DNA of 64,000 nt from Morganella morganii (GCF_019243775.1 NZ_CP069157.1:2403418-2467417), one strand, 5' to 3'; positions 47,529 to 57,310 are shown, numbered from the stretch's first letter. Numbers and translations: made by a program. Notes: generated from the sequence alone by a model not told the origin.

Positions 47529-48089
47529 TTATTCAGCCGTGCGGCGTTTCTGCTCCGCAATCCGCTCCATCATCTCCGTCTGGCGTTCTGCCAGACCACG
47601 GATTTGTTCCTCATAGCATGCGGTAAAGTCGGCAGGCAGCCGGGTAATTTCACCTTCCGCCACCTCGACCGGAGTGCCGGATTTATCCAGCCCCCAGATA
47701 ATATTGCCGTCACCGACCACTTTCATCAGTGGCAGTACACCGGTAACTTCGTAATCAGCCAGCCGCTCACAGGCCGCCGTGACGGATGCCCACTCCGGCA
47801 GATCGGGGGTATCGAATCCGAGCAATACCACGCCGCGCCAGAACGTCCATGCCGGTCCCACAGAATAGAGTTCCGCTTCCGGCCAGAACTCTTCCCGGGC
47901 CATCACGCACAGACCGTTGGTACGCTGACAGAATGCAGAGTAATACGCCGGTACCGGCACGCCGGTCAGTGCCTCTGCTGCTGCGACAGCCTGCGGCTCC
48001 GGTGCGGGGGCGGCGACCACCTGAAAATAGTCGCTGTTGAGATCTTCCAGAATTTCCCATATACGCTGATGAAACTGTTCTGCTGTCAT
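47529..48089 (-). CDS. SMI1/KNR4-like protein coupled to ornithine decarboxylase
   Basis: 186 residues. VPAYYSAFCQRTNGL and the preceding helix VAAAEALTGVP have the SMI1/KNR4 pattern, with an acidic C-terminal half ending in a helical tail. That superfamily includes immunity proteins of toxin systems as well as housekeeping relatives. Its ATG overlaps the stop of the decarboxylase gene (ATGA), so the two are translated together. Function here is unknown. Confidence 0.55.
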   Translation of the reverse strand: MTAEQFHQRIWEILEDLNSDYFQVVAAPAPEPQAVAAAEALTGVPVPAYYSAFCQRTNGLCVMAREEFWPEAELYSVGPAWTFWRGVVLLGFDTPDLPEWASVTAACERLADYEVTGVLPLMKVVGDGNIIWGLDKSGTPVEVAEGEITRLPADFTACYEEQIRGLAERQTEMMERIAEQKRRTAE

Positions 48090-50260
48090 TGTCCTTCTCC
48101 CTGCTGATGGCGGATAACGCAGGCATACACACGCTGGTGTCCGCTGTCATCCTGTTCAATATACGCCCCCTGTAATTCCGGCGCGAAGCCCGGAAAGCGG
48201 TCGGCGGTCTCTTCCAGCGCGAGGAAATAGCGCTGAACCGGGGCTTCCCAGACTTCCCCCGGCACCACACACAAGACACCCGGCGGATACGGCAGAGCCC
48301 CTTCCGCCGCGATACGTCCGGCTATCTCTGACACCGCCACCCGTTCTGTATTGCCGCGGACAAATTCAGTATGTGCCGCTTTCGGCGACATCCGTACCGC
48401 CGGGAAACAGCGGCGGCGGAACATCTCTTTCTGGCGCTGTTTAACATTATGTTTCACAAACAGATCGTGCATTTCCTGACACAGCTGCCGCAGTGTATAT
48501 CCCGCATAACGCGACGGATACGTGCGGCACAGTGACGGCAGGACGCTTTCCAGCGCCGCGTCGCTGTCCAGCAACTGCTCAAACCGGGCTATCTGCCGGA
48601 TCAGCCGCTGCATTTTTTCCGGCGTTTCTGCCGGGGTCAGCAAAAACAGGATGGAATTCAGGTCACATTTTTCCGCGACAATCTGATTTTCGCGCAGGTA
48701 ATACGCCAGAATCGTCGCCGGAACGCCGAAATCCTCATACTCTCCGCTGCTGACATCCACCCCGGGAGTGGTCAGTAATAATTTGCAGGGATCGACAAAA
48801 TACTGATCGTCCGCATAACCCTCAAAACCGTGCCAGCGCTCGCCCGGCACAAAATTGAAAAAACGCCGGTCTGCAGCGATAACACCGGTTTCCGCCTCTT
48901 CCCACGGACGGCCGTCCACAGTATCGGGGATGAAGGGACGGATATGCTGACACGTCCGCAGCAACAGTTTACGGGCTTCAATCCCCGTTCTGACACACTC
49001 CGCCCACAGACGCCGTCCGGGTTCGCCCTCATGCATTTTCGCATTCACATCCAGTGCGGCAAACAGCGGATAAAACGGGCTGGTGGAGGCATGCATCATA
49101 AAGGCATTATTCATCTGCCGGAAAGAGACATAACGCGCCTGTCCTTTGATATGTTTATCTTTTTTATGGATCTGAGACGCCTGGGAGAACCCGGCCATCT
49201 GTTTGTGAACAGATTGCGTTACCAGAATGCCGGGGTCGTTTTCATTCAGTTCCAGCAGCATCGGTGAACACATCTGCATCACCGGGATAAACTGCTCATA
49301 GCCGACCCACGCGGAATCAAACAAAATGTAATCACACAGCGGGCCGATGCTGTCCACCACCTGACGGGCGTTATACACCGTGCCGTCATACGTCCCCAGT
49401 TGGATCACCGCCAGCCGGAACGGGCGCTTATCTCCCGCTTTTTCCGGTGCGGCTTTTGCCGCCAGTGCCCGCAGGTAATCCTCATCAAAACAGTGAGCAT
49501 CAATGCCGCCGATAAAACCGAACGGGTTACGCGCCGCCTCCAGATAAACCGGTGTGGCACCGGCCTGGATCAGCGCGCCGTGGTGGTTGGATTTGTGATT
49601 ATTACGATCGAATAACACCAGATCACCCGGTGTCAGCAAGGCATTCAGCACCACTTTGTTGGATGACGACGTGCCGTTGAGCACAAACCAGGTTTTGTCC
49701 GCATGAAAGACTTTCGCGGCATGCTGTTGCGCGGCCAGTGCTGCCCCTTCGTGGATCAGAAGGTCACCCAGCGCTGTATCTGCATTGCAGAGATCAGCCC
49801 GGAACAGTGCATCACCGAAGTAGTCGGTAAACTGCTGCCCGGCAGGATGACGGCGGAAAAATTCCCCGCCCTGATGGCCGGGACAGGCAAAGGAGATATT
49901 CTGCTGTGCGGTATAGTGTTTCATCCGCCCGAAAAACGGCGGTAACAGGCTCTCTTCACAGGACTGTGCCGCACGCAGAAGTGTGTCACCGACCGTACGG
50001 CTGTCATCGCGGCGGAGATCGATAACCCCGCTGATACCATCCGGCAGCGCCTCTGTTTCACCGCCGCTGAGCACCATAAAAACCGGCTGGCCGAAGCCCT
50101 GTTGCCGGATCCGCGCCAACTGGCCGTTGCCGGTATCTGCCGGTGCCACCAGACACACAGACACCGCCGTGAAATCACACTCACTGAGAGAAACCGTTTC
50201 AAACGGGAGATCCGGCATGTCGCTGAGCAGCTCACTGACCGCACATTTTTTCTTGTTCAT
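48086..50260 (-). CDS. speF: Ornithine decarboxylase (PLP, fold type I)
   Basis: 724 residues with an N-terminal wing domain (about 1-105), PLP core and C-terminal domain, the layout of bacterial SpeC/SpeF. FNKSNHHGAL-like segment reads HKSNHHGAL, DSAWVGYEQF binds PLP, and Lys353 in SVHKQMAGFSQ is the Schiff base. It makes putrescine from ornithine, consumes a proton and supports acid resistance. E. coli SpeC and SpeF are 711 and 732 residues, so the symbol is a choice between paralogues. No potE antiporter is adjacent, in contrast with the E. coli speF operon. Confidence 0.93.
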   Translation of the reverse strand: MNKKKCAVSELLSDMPDLPFETVSLSECDFTAVSVCLVAPADTGNGQLARIRQQGFGQPVFMVLSGGETEALPDGISGVIDLRRDDSRTVGDTLLRAAQSCEESLLPPFFGRMKHYTAQQNISFACPGHQGGEFFRRHPAGQQFTDYFGDALFRADLCNADTALGDLLIHEGAALAAQQHAAKVFHADKTWFVLNGTSSSNKVVLNALLTPGDLVLFDRNNHKSNHHGALIQAGATPVYLEAARNPFGFIGGIDAHCFDEDYLRALAAKAAPEKAGDKRPFRLAVIQLGTYDGTVYNARQVVDSIGPLCDYILFDSAWVGYEQFIPVMQMCSPMLLELNENDPGILVTQSVHKQMAGFSQASQIHKKDKHIKGQARYVSFRQMNNAFMMHASTSPFYPLFAALDVNAKMHEGEPGRRLWAECVRTGIEARKLLLRTCQHIRPFIPDTVDGRPWEEAETGVIAADRRFFNFVPGERWHGFEGYADDQYFVDPCKLLLTTPGVDVSSGEYEDFGVPATILAYYLRENQIVAEKCDLNSILFLLTPAETPEKMQRLIRQIARFEQLLDSDAALESVLPSLCRTYPSRYAGYTLRQLCQEMHDLFVKHNVKQRQKEMFRRRCFPAVRMSPKAAHTEFVRGNTERVAVSEIAGRIAAEGALPYPPGVLCVVPGEVWEAPVQRYFLALEETADRFPGFAPELQGAYIEQDDSGHQRVYACVIRHQQGEGQ

Positions 50261-50373
50261 GACAACCCTGCAAAGTCATCCCCGCTGACAACAGGTGTCA
50301 GCAGAGTACGGTACGGGAACCGGCAGGCAGACCGCCGGAAAAGCGGTCATCATAACATGCGGTGAGCCGGGCG

Positions 50374-50907
50374 CTACAACAGATTTTCCGGCATAATGTG
50401 ATGGATAAGAAAGTGCTTAAATTGCTGATATTCTTCCGGATTAATAACCTGCGGATAACTCAGGATCACCAGCTCATGCGGCGGAAATTCCGGGCGGTAA
50501 GCCGGGTGATGATGAATATAGTCATTAACAGCAAAACCACAGTGCTGATAAAAACGCAGACGGCGTTGCGCCACCTCATCCGTCAGCGGATCAATCTCCA
50601 GAACAACCCGTTGTTTCTCCTGACAAAACAGTGACAACGCCCGTTGCCCGACTCCGCTGCCGCGCATCTGCGGCGCAATAGCAATGTGCTCAATATAAAA
50701 CAGGGAACCCATCTGCCAGCAGCCGGTAAATCCGGCAAAGCGGTCATTATCCCTTATCTGATACAGATAATAGCCCGGCTGAGAAAACAGTTTTTCCCGC
50801 CCTGCCCGCGTGCGCTGTTCATGCAGCGGAAAAGCAGATTCATACAGCGGACGAATATCATCAAGTGCCGGATCAGCCGGTGAGGTAACCGGAAGTAATT
50901 GCAGCAT
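50374..50907 (-). CDS. GNAT family acetyltransferase
   Basis: 177 residues. The acetyl-CoA loop RGSGVGQRAL and FYQHCGFAV identify GNAT. YIEHIAIAPQ precedes the loop as usual. The start is uncertain between ATG 50907 and a TTG at 50922. Substrate unknown. Confidence 0.8.
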   Translation of the reverse strand: MLQLLPVTSPADPALDDIRPLYESAFPLHEQRTRAGREKLFSQPGYYLYQIRDNDRFAGFTGCWQMGSLFYIEHIAIAPQMRGSGVGQRALSLFCQEKQRVVLEIDPLTDEVAQRRLRFYQHCGFAVNDYIHHHPAYRPEFPPHELVILSYPQVINPEEYQQFKHFLIHHIMPENLL

Positions 50908-50998
50908 AAAAAAGGTATCCAACCTGAAAAATGAGAATTACCTCACATTATCAGTAACGCCGGGTGACAGCAATCATCCCGGCAGCACCCGCAGAATC

Positions 50999-51787
50999 TT
51001 ATGGAGTCACTTTCTGATTTGACCGGCTGTTTTCTGCATGCGGGAACCGGGTATCCGCCAGTTGAAAACGGAAATCATCGCGGTCAATCATGCCGGTGAT
51101 ACTGTCCGCGTCATACAGTTCAAGCGCAAACGCGGCCATTTCGTCACTGGTATGATAACGCCCGAAAGCCCGTTCATAATCATAAGAATCGGTATTATTC
51201 GCCACCTGACCAAATTCCGTCTGTGTGGCTGCCGGTGCCAGTACTTTTGCCCGCAATTTTGCCCCGTTGCGGATAAGCTCACGCGCCAGCCCTTCTGTAT
51301 ACGCACTGACAAAAAACTTCGTGGCGCAGTAAGTCACCGCAGAGGGAACAATCGTATAGCCGCCCGCCGAACTGATATTGATCAGCTGCGCACCTTCCGT
51401 ATGCTGATAATCCTGTACATACAGCGCCGACAACACCATCAGGGCATTCACATTGAGGGCAAGCATCTTCTCCGCTTCCGCCACCGGCTGCTCTGCCACC
51501 GTACCGTAATAGCCGAAACCGGCATTATTAATCCACGCAATAATATTCAGTGAAGACAACGAGTGATACAGCGCCGCCGCATTGCCGGGCACGGACAAAT
51601 CACACACGCGGATTTCAACCATGATGTCCGGGTTCTGCTGCATCAGCTCCGCCTTCAGTGTCAGTAATGCATCCTCACGCCGTGCCACCAGCACCACATT
51701 ATTACCCCGGCGTGCGAAAGCAGCCGCGATTGCCCGCCCGATACCGGCGCTGGCACCGGTGATCACCACATAATTCTGATTGTTCAT
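50999..51787 (-). CDS. Short-chain dehydrogenase/reductase
   Basis: 262 residues. GASAGIGRAIA binds the cofactor, NNAG is the strand-4 motif and the Ser-Tyr-Lys centre is seen in INISSAGG and YCATK. An NADP-type oxidoreductase of unknown substrate. GGAGG before the ATG at 51787. It is divergent from a MerR regulator whose promoter features are visible in the gap. Confidence 0.88.
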   Translation of the reverse strand: MNNQNYVVITGASAGIGRAIAAAFARRGNNVVLVARREDALLTLKAELMQQNPDIMVEIRVCDLSVPGNAAALYHSLSSLNIIAWINNAGFGYYGTVAEQPVAEAEKMLALNVNALMVLSALYVQDYQHTEGAQLINISSAGGYTIVPSAVTYCATKFFVSAYTEGLARELIRNGAKLRAKVLAPAATQTEFGQVANNTDSYDYERAFGRYHTSDEMAAFALELYDADSITGMIDRDDFRFQLADTRFPHAENSRSNQKVTP

Positions 51788-51815
51788 ACAAACCTCCTTT
51801 GACATTAGTCCGCTG

Positions 51816-51846
51816 AGCGTAAAAGATAGAGTTCACTCGAGGTCAA
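51816..51846 (-). promoter_or_regulatory. MerR-type promoter with 19-bp spacer before the SDR gene
   Basis: On the minus strand TTGACC (51841-51846) and TACGCT (51816-51821) are separated by 19 bases that hold CTCGAGTGAACT. Long 17-19 base spacers with a central dyad (ACCTC-AAGT-AACT type) are the hallmark of MerR-controlled promoters. The divergent gene is a MerR. Confidence 0.72.
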
Positions 51847-51858
51847 GAGGTTTCTTGC

Positions 51859-52227
51859 ATGCATTATTCCATCAGTGAGTTTTCTGCCTTAACCGGTTTC
51901 AGTATCCATACCCTGCGGTTTTATGAAAAAGAAGGCATTTTGATCCCGCAGCGCCGGGCAAATAATCACCGTTGTTATTCCGCCCGTGATGCGGAGTGGG
52001 TGACGTTTATCACCCGACTGAAAGAAACCGGCATGCCGCTGAAATCCATCAGACATTATGCGGATTTACGGGCTCAGGGAGAGGAAACGGCACAGGCGCG
52101 TATGGATTTACTGCTGGCACACAGCGGGGCATTACAACAGCAGATAGCGGTGCTGAATGATCATTTTCAGCACCTGGAACGAAAGATAGATTACTACCGC
52201 GATTTACTGGCCACGGCAGCAATCTGA
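51859..52227 (+). CDS. MerR-family regulator
   Basis: 122 residues: winged helix YSISEFSALTGFSIHTLRFYEKEGI and PQRRANNHRCYSARDAEWV, then a helix for dimerisation. Lacks a metal-binding Cys set, so it may sense a small molecule. It probably controls itself and the divergent dehydrogenase through the long-spacer promoter. Confidence 0.89.
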   Translation: MHYSISEFSALTGFSIHTLRFYEKEGILIPQRRANNHRCYSARDAEWVTFITRLKETGMPLKSIRHYADLRAQGEETAQARMDLLLAHSGALQQQIAVLNDHFQHLERKIDYYRDLLATAAI

Positions 52228-52233
52228 GCCGCG

Positions 52234-53794
52234 TCAGTCCGCAGCACTGAGGCGGAATTTCTGTACGGAGTTCTGCAGCGCCTGTGTCTGTAATTCCAGC
52301 CCGGCGGCGGTTTCAGAGACATTGCTGACCAGCGAGGCATTCTGCTGGGTCACAGTGTCCATCTGGGTGATTGCAGTGCCGACCTGTAAGATCCCTTTGG
52401 TTTGCTCCTCTGACGCAATAGCAATTTCTTTCATGATCTCCGTGACTTCACCGGAGGCACGGACAATCTCCTCCATCGTTTCCCCGCCGCCGGCGACCAG
52501 TTTAATGCCCTGATCAACACGGGACACCGCATTGGCTATCAGCCGTTCAATCTCTTTGGCGGCATCCGCACTGTTGCTGGCCAGTGTCCGCACCTCACCG
52601 GCCACCACCATAAAGCCGCGTCCGTGGACACCGGCCCGCGCCGCTTCTATCGAGGCATTCAGCGCCAGAATGTTAGTCTGGAAAGCGATACTGTTAATCA
52701 CATTGGTGATTTCAGCAATTTTGCGTGAACTCTCGGAAATTTCGTCCATTGTGCGGATAACCGCAGCGATCATCTCATGGCCCTGATGTGCCGTTGAGGA
52801 CGTTACTTCCGCCAGTTCGCTGGCATGATGCGCATGATCCGCATTCAGTTTCACTGTCGCGGTGATCTCTTCCATACTCGCCGCTGTCTCTTCCAGCGCC
52901 GCCGCCTGCTGCTCGGTACGCGAGGAGAGATCCGTATTGCCGCGCGCAATCTCAGAAGCACTGTCGCGCAGGGTATCACTGCCTTCACGGATAGAACTGA
53001 CCGCATCCCGCAGACTGTCCTGCATCTCACTGAGCAGCGGGAACAATTTACCGACACAGTTACGCCCGGCTGCGTCACTTTCCACCGGCTGGCTGAGGTC
53101 CCCCCCCGGCAATACGGCGGAAATGCTGACGGACATTGTTCAGCGGGCGCTGCATCATCTTCACCAGATAGCGGTCAGCAAAAATCAGGATCAGCAGACC
53201 AAACAGTGTGCCGCTGATAATCACAATCCGTGTGGTGGTCATCAGGCCGTCCACCAGGGTACGGGTCTGTTCGATCCGCGTCTCCGCCACCTGCGTAAAT
53301 TCAAGGCTGGCAGCACCAAATTCTTTGCTCAGCTGCGGTGTGACATCATGGGACTGCTTACGGTAACCCGCCTGATCCCCCTGCTCCGCCAGCTGCATCT
53401 GAATTTTAACTCCCTCATCATAGAGTGTCTGCCAGCGGGCAATCACCTTTTCTGACATCTGCACATCCATCGGTCCCGGGGAAATCCGTTTCATCTCCGC
53501 CAGGTGCAGCCCCATATTCTCCATCGCTTCCGCAGACGGTTTTAAATCCGGTTCTTCCCCTTCCGCTTTTTTCTGCATTTCGCGGTTCAGCCGGGAAATA
53601 AACCGGAAATACTGGTCATTTCCCTGATTCAGTACCGTCAGCTGCCGGACTAGCTGACGATCGGTCGCATTGCCGTCAGACACTCTCGACAGTGACCAGT
53701 CACTGTAAAAACTGACACATCCGAGTGTCAGACACAAAATACCGAGTATCGACAGCATGACGAACCGGATGGATAAGTTTCGAAGTAACTGCAT
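52234..53794 (-). pseudogene. Methyl-accepting chemotaxis protein, frameshifted
   Basis: About 520 residues if restored. The N-terminal part from 53794 has a membrane segment (FVMLSILGILCLTLGCVSF), a four-helix periplasmic sensor domain, a second segment near residue 190, and a HAMP. A run of eight C (53100-53107) breaks the HAMP at RRIAGG; with seven C it continues as [13 protein letters not shown] into the signalling domain (52234-53136) with the hairpin tip [20 protein letters not shown]. No C-terminal NWxTF pentapeptide. AAAGGA precedes the start. Confidence 0.8.
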
Positions 53795-54140
53795 ACAGTT
53801 TCCTTTAAGGGGCGATAAAATGATCTGGCAGGGCCATACGGATACTGTTATCGGCAGAAAATTCAAAAGTTATAATTTTTTGTGATTTTTTAAAATTTTG
53901 TTGTTTTTCAGGTTAATAGCTGCACGTTTTTCGGTGGATCAAGATATTTTTCTGTCTGTATGTCTCAAATTCACACAAAAACAGACAATTCCTGATAAAA
54001 AAAATACAAACTACTGCACACTACATACAGATATTTACACTCCTTGCGGATATAAAAGGTAAATTCATTTAATATTAAAAGGTTAACTTTTGTATCGCAC
54101 GATAACTGAGCGATAACACTCTTTACCGGTAATAAAAAGA
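53795..54140. other. AT-rich divergent promoter region
   Basis: 346 bases, highly AT-rich, between the chemoreceptor and AraC-type genes. No gene or clear operator seen. Confidence 0.5.
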
Positions 54141-55055
54141 ATGAACATAGACGGGCTTCGCGGAAGTATTATTCAGAGTCTGGTGTTGTGGATTGAGCAA
54201 AATCTGGAATCTGATTTATCACTGGATATCATTGCCGCACGGGCGGGTTATTCCAAATGGCATTTACAGCGCTTATTTAAAGAGCACACCGGTGTCGTGA
54301 TCGGAAAATATATCCGTGCCCGACGCTTATCCTGTGCAGCAAAGGCATTGCGGATCACCCGCAGCAGTATTCTCGATATTTCGGTGAAATACCGCTTCGA
54401 TTCACAGCAGACATTCTGCCGCGCCTTTAAATCCCAGTTTAATACCACCCCTTCCGCCTACCGCAAGAAAGCAGGCTGGGACAGTAACGGCTTCTGTTTT
54501 CCGTTACAGGCGGAAAACCTGATTCCGTTTCAGTCTGAACTGACCGAATTACCGGAAATGCTGTTAGCGGGCTCTCATCATTATCACCGGAAACATCTGT
54601 CTGACTGGCAGACTGAAAACCGGAAATTCCGGCGTGAATTTTGGGAGAAGTTTTTTAAGGAAGTGAATATTATTCCGGCGGATTTGTATGCCATACATGC
54701 CCCGTATGAATCAACCGCAGATGACATCAGTTATGCCTATACCACGGCGGTCATTCCGTCCGTATTATCAGCGGACAGCATCCGCCGCGCATCACTTTCT
54801 CCGGTGACCTTACCGGGCGGGCATTATCTCAGAATTACCATTGATCCGGCCATGCTGAAAAATCTGCCCGCTGATTACAACAATATTATTCATGCTGCCT
54901 ATTCCGGCACGCTGGCAGAAATGAACCTGCTGCGCAGACGGGGCCCGGATATTGAACACTATAAACTGCTGCCCGCAGAGCGGCATGATGAGTTCATTGC
55001 CAACGGCTTACAGTATGTGGAAGAGATTAATTACTACATCCCGGTCATGCGATAA
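54141..55055 (+). CDS. AraC-family regulator with GyrI-like domain (Rob-like)
   Basis: 304 residues. The first 105 are an AraC/XylS DNA-binding domain close to SoxS/MarA/Rob (IEQNLESDLSLDIIAARAGYS KWHLQRLFKEHTG pattern with FKSQFNTTPSAYRK). The C-terminal 170 residues match the GyrI/Rob effector fold (LPGGHYLRITI). Rob-like regulators control efflux and stress genes. The 3' end overlaps a remnant on the other strand. Confidence 0.82.
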   Translation: MNIDGLRGSIIQSLVLWIEQNLESDLSLDIIAARAGYSKWHLQRLFKEHTGVVIGKYIRARRLSCAAKALRITRSSILDISVKYRFDSQQTFCRAFKSQFNTTPSAYRKKAGWDSNGFCFPLQAENLIPFQSELTELPEMLLAGSHHYHRKHLSDWQTENRKFRREFWEKFFKEVNIIPADLYAIHAPYESTADDISYAYTTAVIPSVLSADSIRRASLSPVTLPGGHYLRITIDPAMLKNLPADYNNIIHAAYSGTLAEMNLLRRRGPDIEHYKLLPAERHDEFIANGLQYVEEINYYIPVMR

Positions 55056-55232
55056 CAACGCATTATGTACGGCTTGTGTGAAGACAGAAGCCGGCTGCGG
55101 CCCGGAAATACAGGCAAACTCCTGTCCACTCCGGCGGCACAGCTCACACCAGGGTGCATGAAAACGGATCACCGAAATCCCGTCACCGTGCTCAATACCG
55201 GCAAAATTGCTTTCTGTGTAGTCCGGTATCAT
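55008..55232 (-). pseudogene. Thioredoxin-like gene remnant
   Basis: 74 residues. MIPDYTESNFAGIEH and ISVIRFHAPWCELCRRSG read as the first 40 residues of a thioredoxin, including the WCxxC active-site pattern. The following residues match nothing and the gene ends inside the convergent AraC gene, so the rest has been lost. AAGGGAGAG precedes the ATG at 55232. Confidence 0.62.
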
Positions 55233-55396
55233 AGGTTCTCTCCCTTCTCAGAATGAAAAATGACGGCATTCCGCCCCTCTGCTTTTATAGCGTAACCACC
55301 GAAAAATCTAAAGTCTTCCGGATAACCGCCGATAATAACCTGTAGCCCTCCGGCAATGCACATCACAACATAATGATTGATATGAGTTTTTTTCAT
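55229..55396 (-). CDS. Small unknown ORF before the thioredoxin remnant
   Basis: 55 residues (MKKTHINHYVVMCIAGGLQV, GGYPEDFRFFGGYAI). It shares ATGA with the remnant's start codon, which suggests coupling. No family recognised; may itself be a remnant. Confidence 0.35.
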   Translation of the reverse strand: MKKTHINHYVVMCIAGGLQVIIGGYPEDFRFFGGYAIKAEGRNAVIFHSEKGENL

Positions 55397-56269
55397 ACTG
55401 CAATACATTCTGTCTTTTTTATCGGATAAATTACTATTCGGCCTGTAATTACTCATAATATGTGTTAATTTGCATTTACGCTTTAAACTTGTGAACAGGC
55501 ATATTGTGGTAATAATTTGTAATATTTCAGATGTTTTGTATTTAAACCGATATAACATCATGAAGTATAATGATTTTTATAATTTTACATTATGAAATAT
55601 ATGTTTTTATTGTGTATAATTTATGTTTAAAAAAACACAGAAATTTATAATTTTACCAATCACGACACATTTTTAGTGCAAATGATGACTTTGTTTTAAA
55701 AACAAAACAACAAATCATAACAAAATAACGATAAATTGTGTTTTTACATTATTTTATTTTTGATATAAACGCATTATTGATATTTTATCAAAAAAATGAA
55801 TTATTGATTAAATTTTTTATTTATTTTTTATATTTTATAAATCAATAGATTAAAAACACATATATGTAAAAATAGTAGCTATGCATAGTAAATGAAGGTA
55901 ATCTTCACTTACAAAAGAAATATAAATGTAATGGTAATTTTATTTACTTATTTATCAATAAATTACAAAATTAGTAGAAAATAAAAACATCTTTTTTTGA
56001 GAACCGTAAAAATTGTTAACATCTAAAAAAGATTACAACGATCAAAAAATCATTATTGATAGTTTTTATCAATCAATAATTGGCCTTTGATCGTTATAAC
56101 TAACTTTACTTAGCCTGTGTAAGCGCTAATACTTAATCCCGAAATGCAACCACGCTTTTCCTGCCATATTTAATTATGACGGAATTCGGGTCTGTATTAT
56201 CTGATTAGTTATTCAGAATACCTTGCATATTATTCCCATAAGAAACCCGGTAATTTTTGAGTACGACTC
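55397..56269. other. Long AT-rich control region upstream of the fimbrial operon
   Basis: About 870 bases, with AT content among the highest in the window (probably H-NS type DNA) and no gene that I can support. It holds the large dyad at 56037-56095. No pair of about 20-bp repeats some 250 bases apart, as in the invertible mrp promoter of Proteus, and no recombinase gene nearby, were seen. Confidence 0.55.
56037..56095. repeat. 59-base imperfect dyad upstream of the MrpJ-like gene
   Basis: AACGATCAAA (56037-56046) and TTTGATCGTT (56086-56095) are a perfect 10-bp inverted pair; inside them ATTATTGAT (56052-56060) and ATCAATAAT (56072-56080) are a 9-bp pair. Both pairs share one centre at 56066. 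It could be an operator for a dimeric or tetrameric regulator or a transcript hairpin. Confidence 0.75.
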
Positions 56270-56506
56270 ATGATGAATATAAATAAAATTGTTGGAGAAC
56301 AAATCAGAGCACACAGAAAAGAACAGGGATTATCCGGTTCAGAATTAGGTGACAAATTAAAATTAAGTCAGCAGCAGGTTTCACGCTATGAGCGCGGGGA
56401 ATGCAATATTCCGCTTGATATGCTGTTTACTATTTCACTTGTTCTGGAAGTGCCTTTTGTAAAGCTATTTGGTGATCTTAACAACAGCCGGGATTATATG
56501 TTTTAA
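56270..56506 (+). CDS. XRE/MrpJ-like regulator at the head of the fimbrial operon
   Basis: 78 residues from the first of two adjacent ATG codons. IRAHRKEQGLSGSELGDKL KLSQQQVSRYERGE pattern is a Cro/C1-type helix-turn-helix. Small proteins of this kind (MrpJ and paralogues in Proteus mirabilis) are encoded in fimbrial operons and repress flagellar genes. Here it comes before the major pilin, whereas mrpJ ends its operon. Target genes are inferred. Confidence 0.8.
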   Translation: MMNINKIVGEQIRAHRKEQGLSGSELGDKLKLSQQQVSRYERGECNIPLDMLFTISLVLEVPFVKLFGDLNNSRDYMF

Positions 56507-56651
56507 TTTTAGCATTTTACGTTTTTTCATTTCTGATACACACAACACTCAAATTGTATCTGAAGATTAACCTCTTCAGATGTAGTGGTTTACTATTCTG
56601 TTGAGATAGTAAAATTTGAAGATGGCGTTTATTTTTTAGGAATTCAGTATT

Positions 56652-57200
56652 ATGAAATTAAATATTATTGGTGCATCTGTTGTATCCGCTTTATTATTCT
56701 CCGCTGCTGCATCAGCAGCAGATCCGGTAATCGTAAACGGCGGTACAGTTCATTTTACCGGGGAACTTGTTAACGCAGCATGTGCAGTCAGCACTGAAAG
56801 CAGCAACCAGACTGTGGAATTAGGTCAGTACCGTACTGCTAAATTAGCAGCTTCCGGTGACATGTCTACTCCGGTTCCGTTCAAAATCAAACTGGTTGAC
56901 TGTGATCCGGCTGTGGCAACCACTGCTGCTGTTGCATTCTCAGGCCAGAGCATGACCGGCGACGCTACCTTATTAGCGGTTAACTCCGGGACTAACGCAC
57001 CGGCTGCACAGAACGTCGGTATTCAGATCAGTGATACCGCATCTAAAGTATTATCTCCAAGCGGTGCTGATTTCTCAGCAACTAAAACCTTAATCCAAGG
57101 TACTAACGTATTAGATTTCACTGCCCGTTATGTTGCCAAAGGCGCAACTACCCCGGGTCAGGCAAATGCTGATGCAACTTTCGTTGTTAAATACGAATAA
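56652..57200 (+). CDS. Major fimbrial subunit (MrpA/FimA-like)
   Basis: 182 residues. Signal peptide ending near ASAA (residue 23), then the chaperone-usher pilin fold with VNGGTVHFTGELVNAACAVS, disulphide Cys pair (Cys43 and the one in VDCDPAV), and the beta-zipper end ADATFVVKYE with penultimate Tyr. A terminator-like hairpin follows, which is usual for the first structural gene. AGGAATTC upstream of ATG 56652. Confidence 0.92.
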   Translation: MKLNIIGASVVSALLFSAAASAADPVIVNGGTVHFTGELVNAACAVSTESSNQTVELGQYRTAKLAASGDMSTPVPFKIKLVDCDPAVATTAAVAFSGQSMTGDATLLAVNSGTNAPAAQNVGIQISDTASKVLSPSGADFSATKTLIQGTNVLDFTARYVAKGATTPGQANADATFVVKYE

Positions 57201-57232
57201 TCAATTACCGAACGTAATTAATTAAATAAATA

Positions 57233-57310
57233 AAAACTCTCTCTGCACAGAATTATTTTTCTTAATTCTGACGACGGATTGTGCCTGTAACAGGGAGCGG
57301 AGAGAGTTTT
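57233..57310 (+). terminator. Attenuator-type hairpin after the major subunit gene
   Basis: AAAACTCTCTC (57233-57243) pairs with GAGAGAGTTTT (57300-57310), and a nested CAGAATTA...TTAATTCTG stem lies within. The T run after it is short. Partial termination here would give more pilin mRNA than chaperone/usher mRNA. Confidence 0.78.

Noticed and set aside
55397..56269. Invertible fimbrial promoter as in Proteus mrp
   Set aside because: No recombinase gene and no pair of distant inverted repeats of the right size were found; the only dyad is compact.
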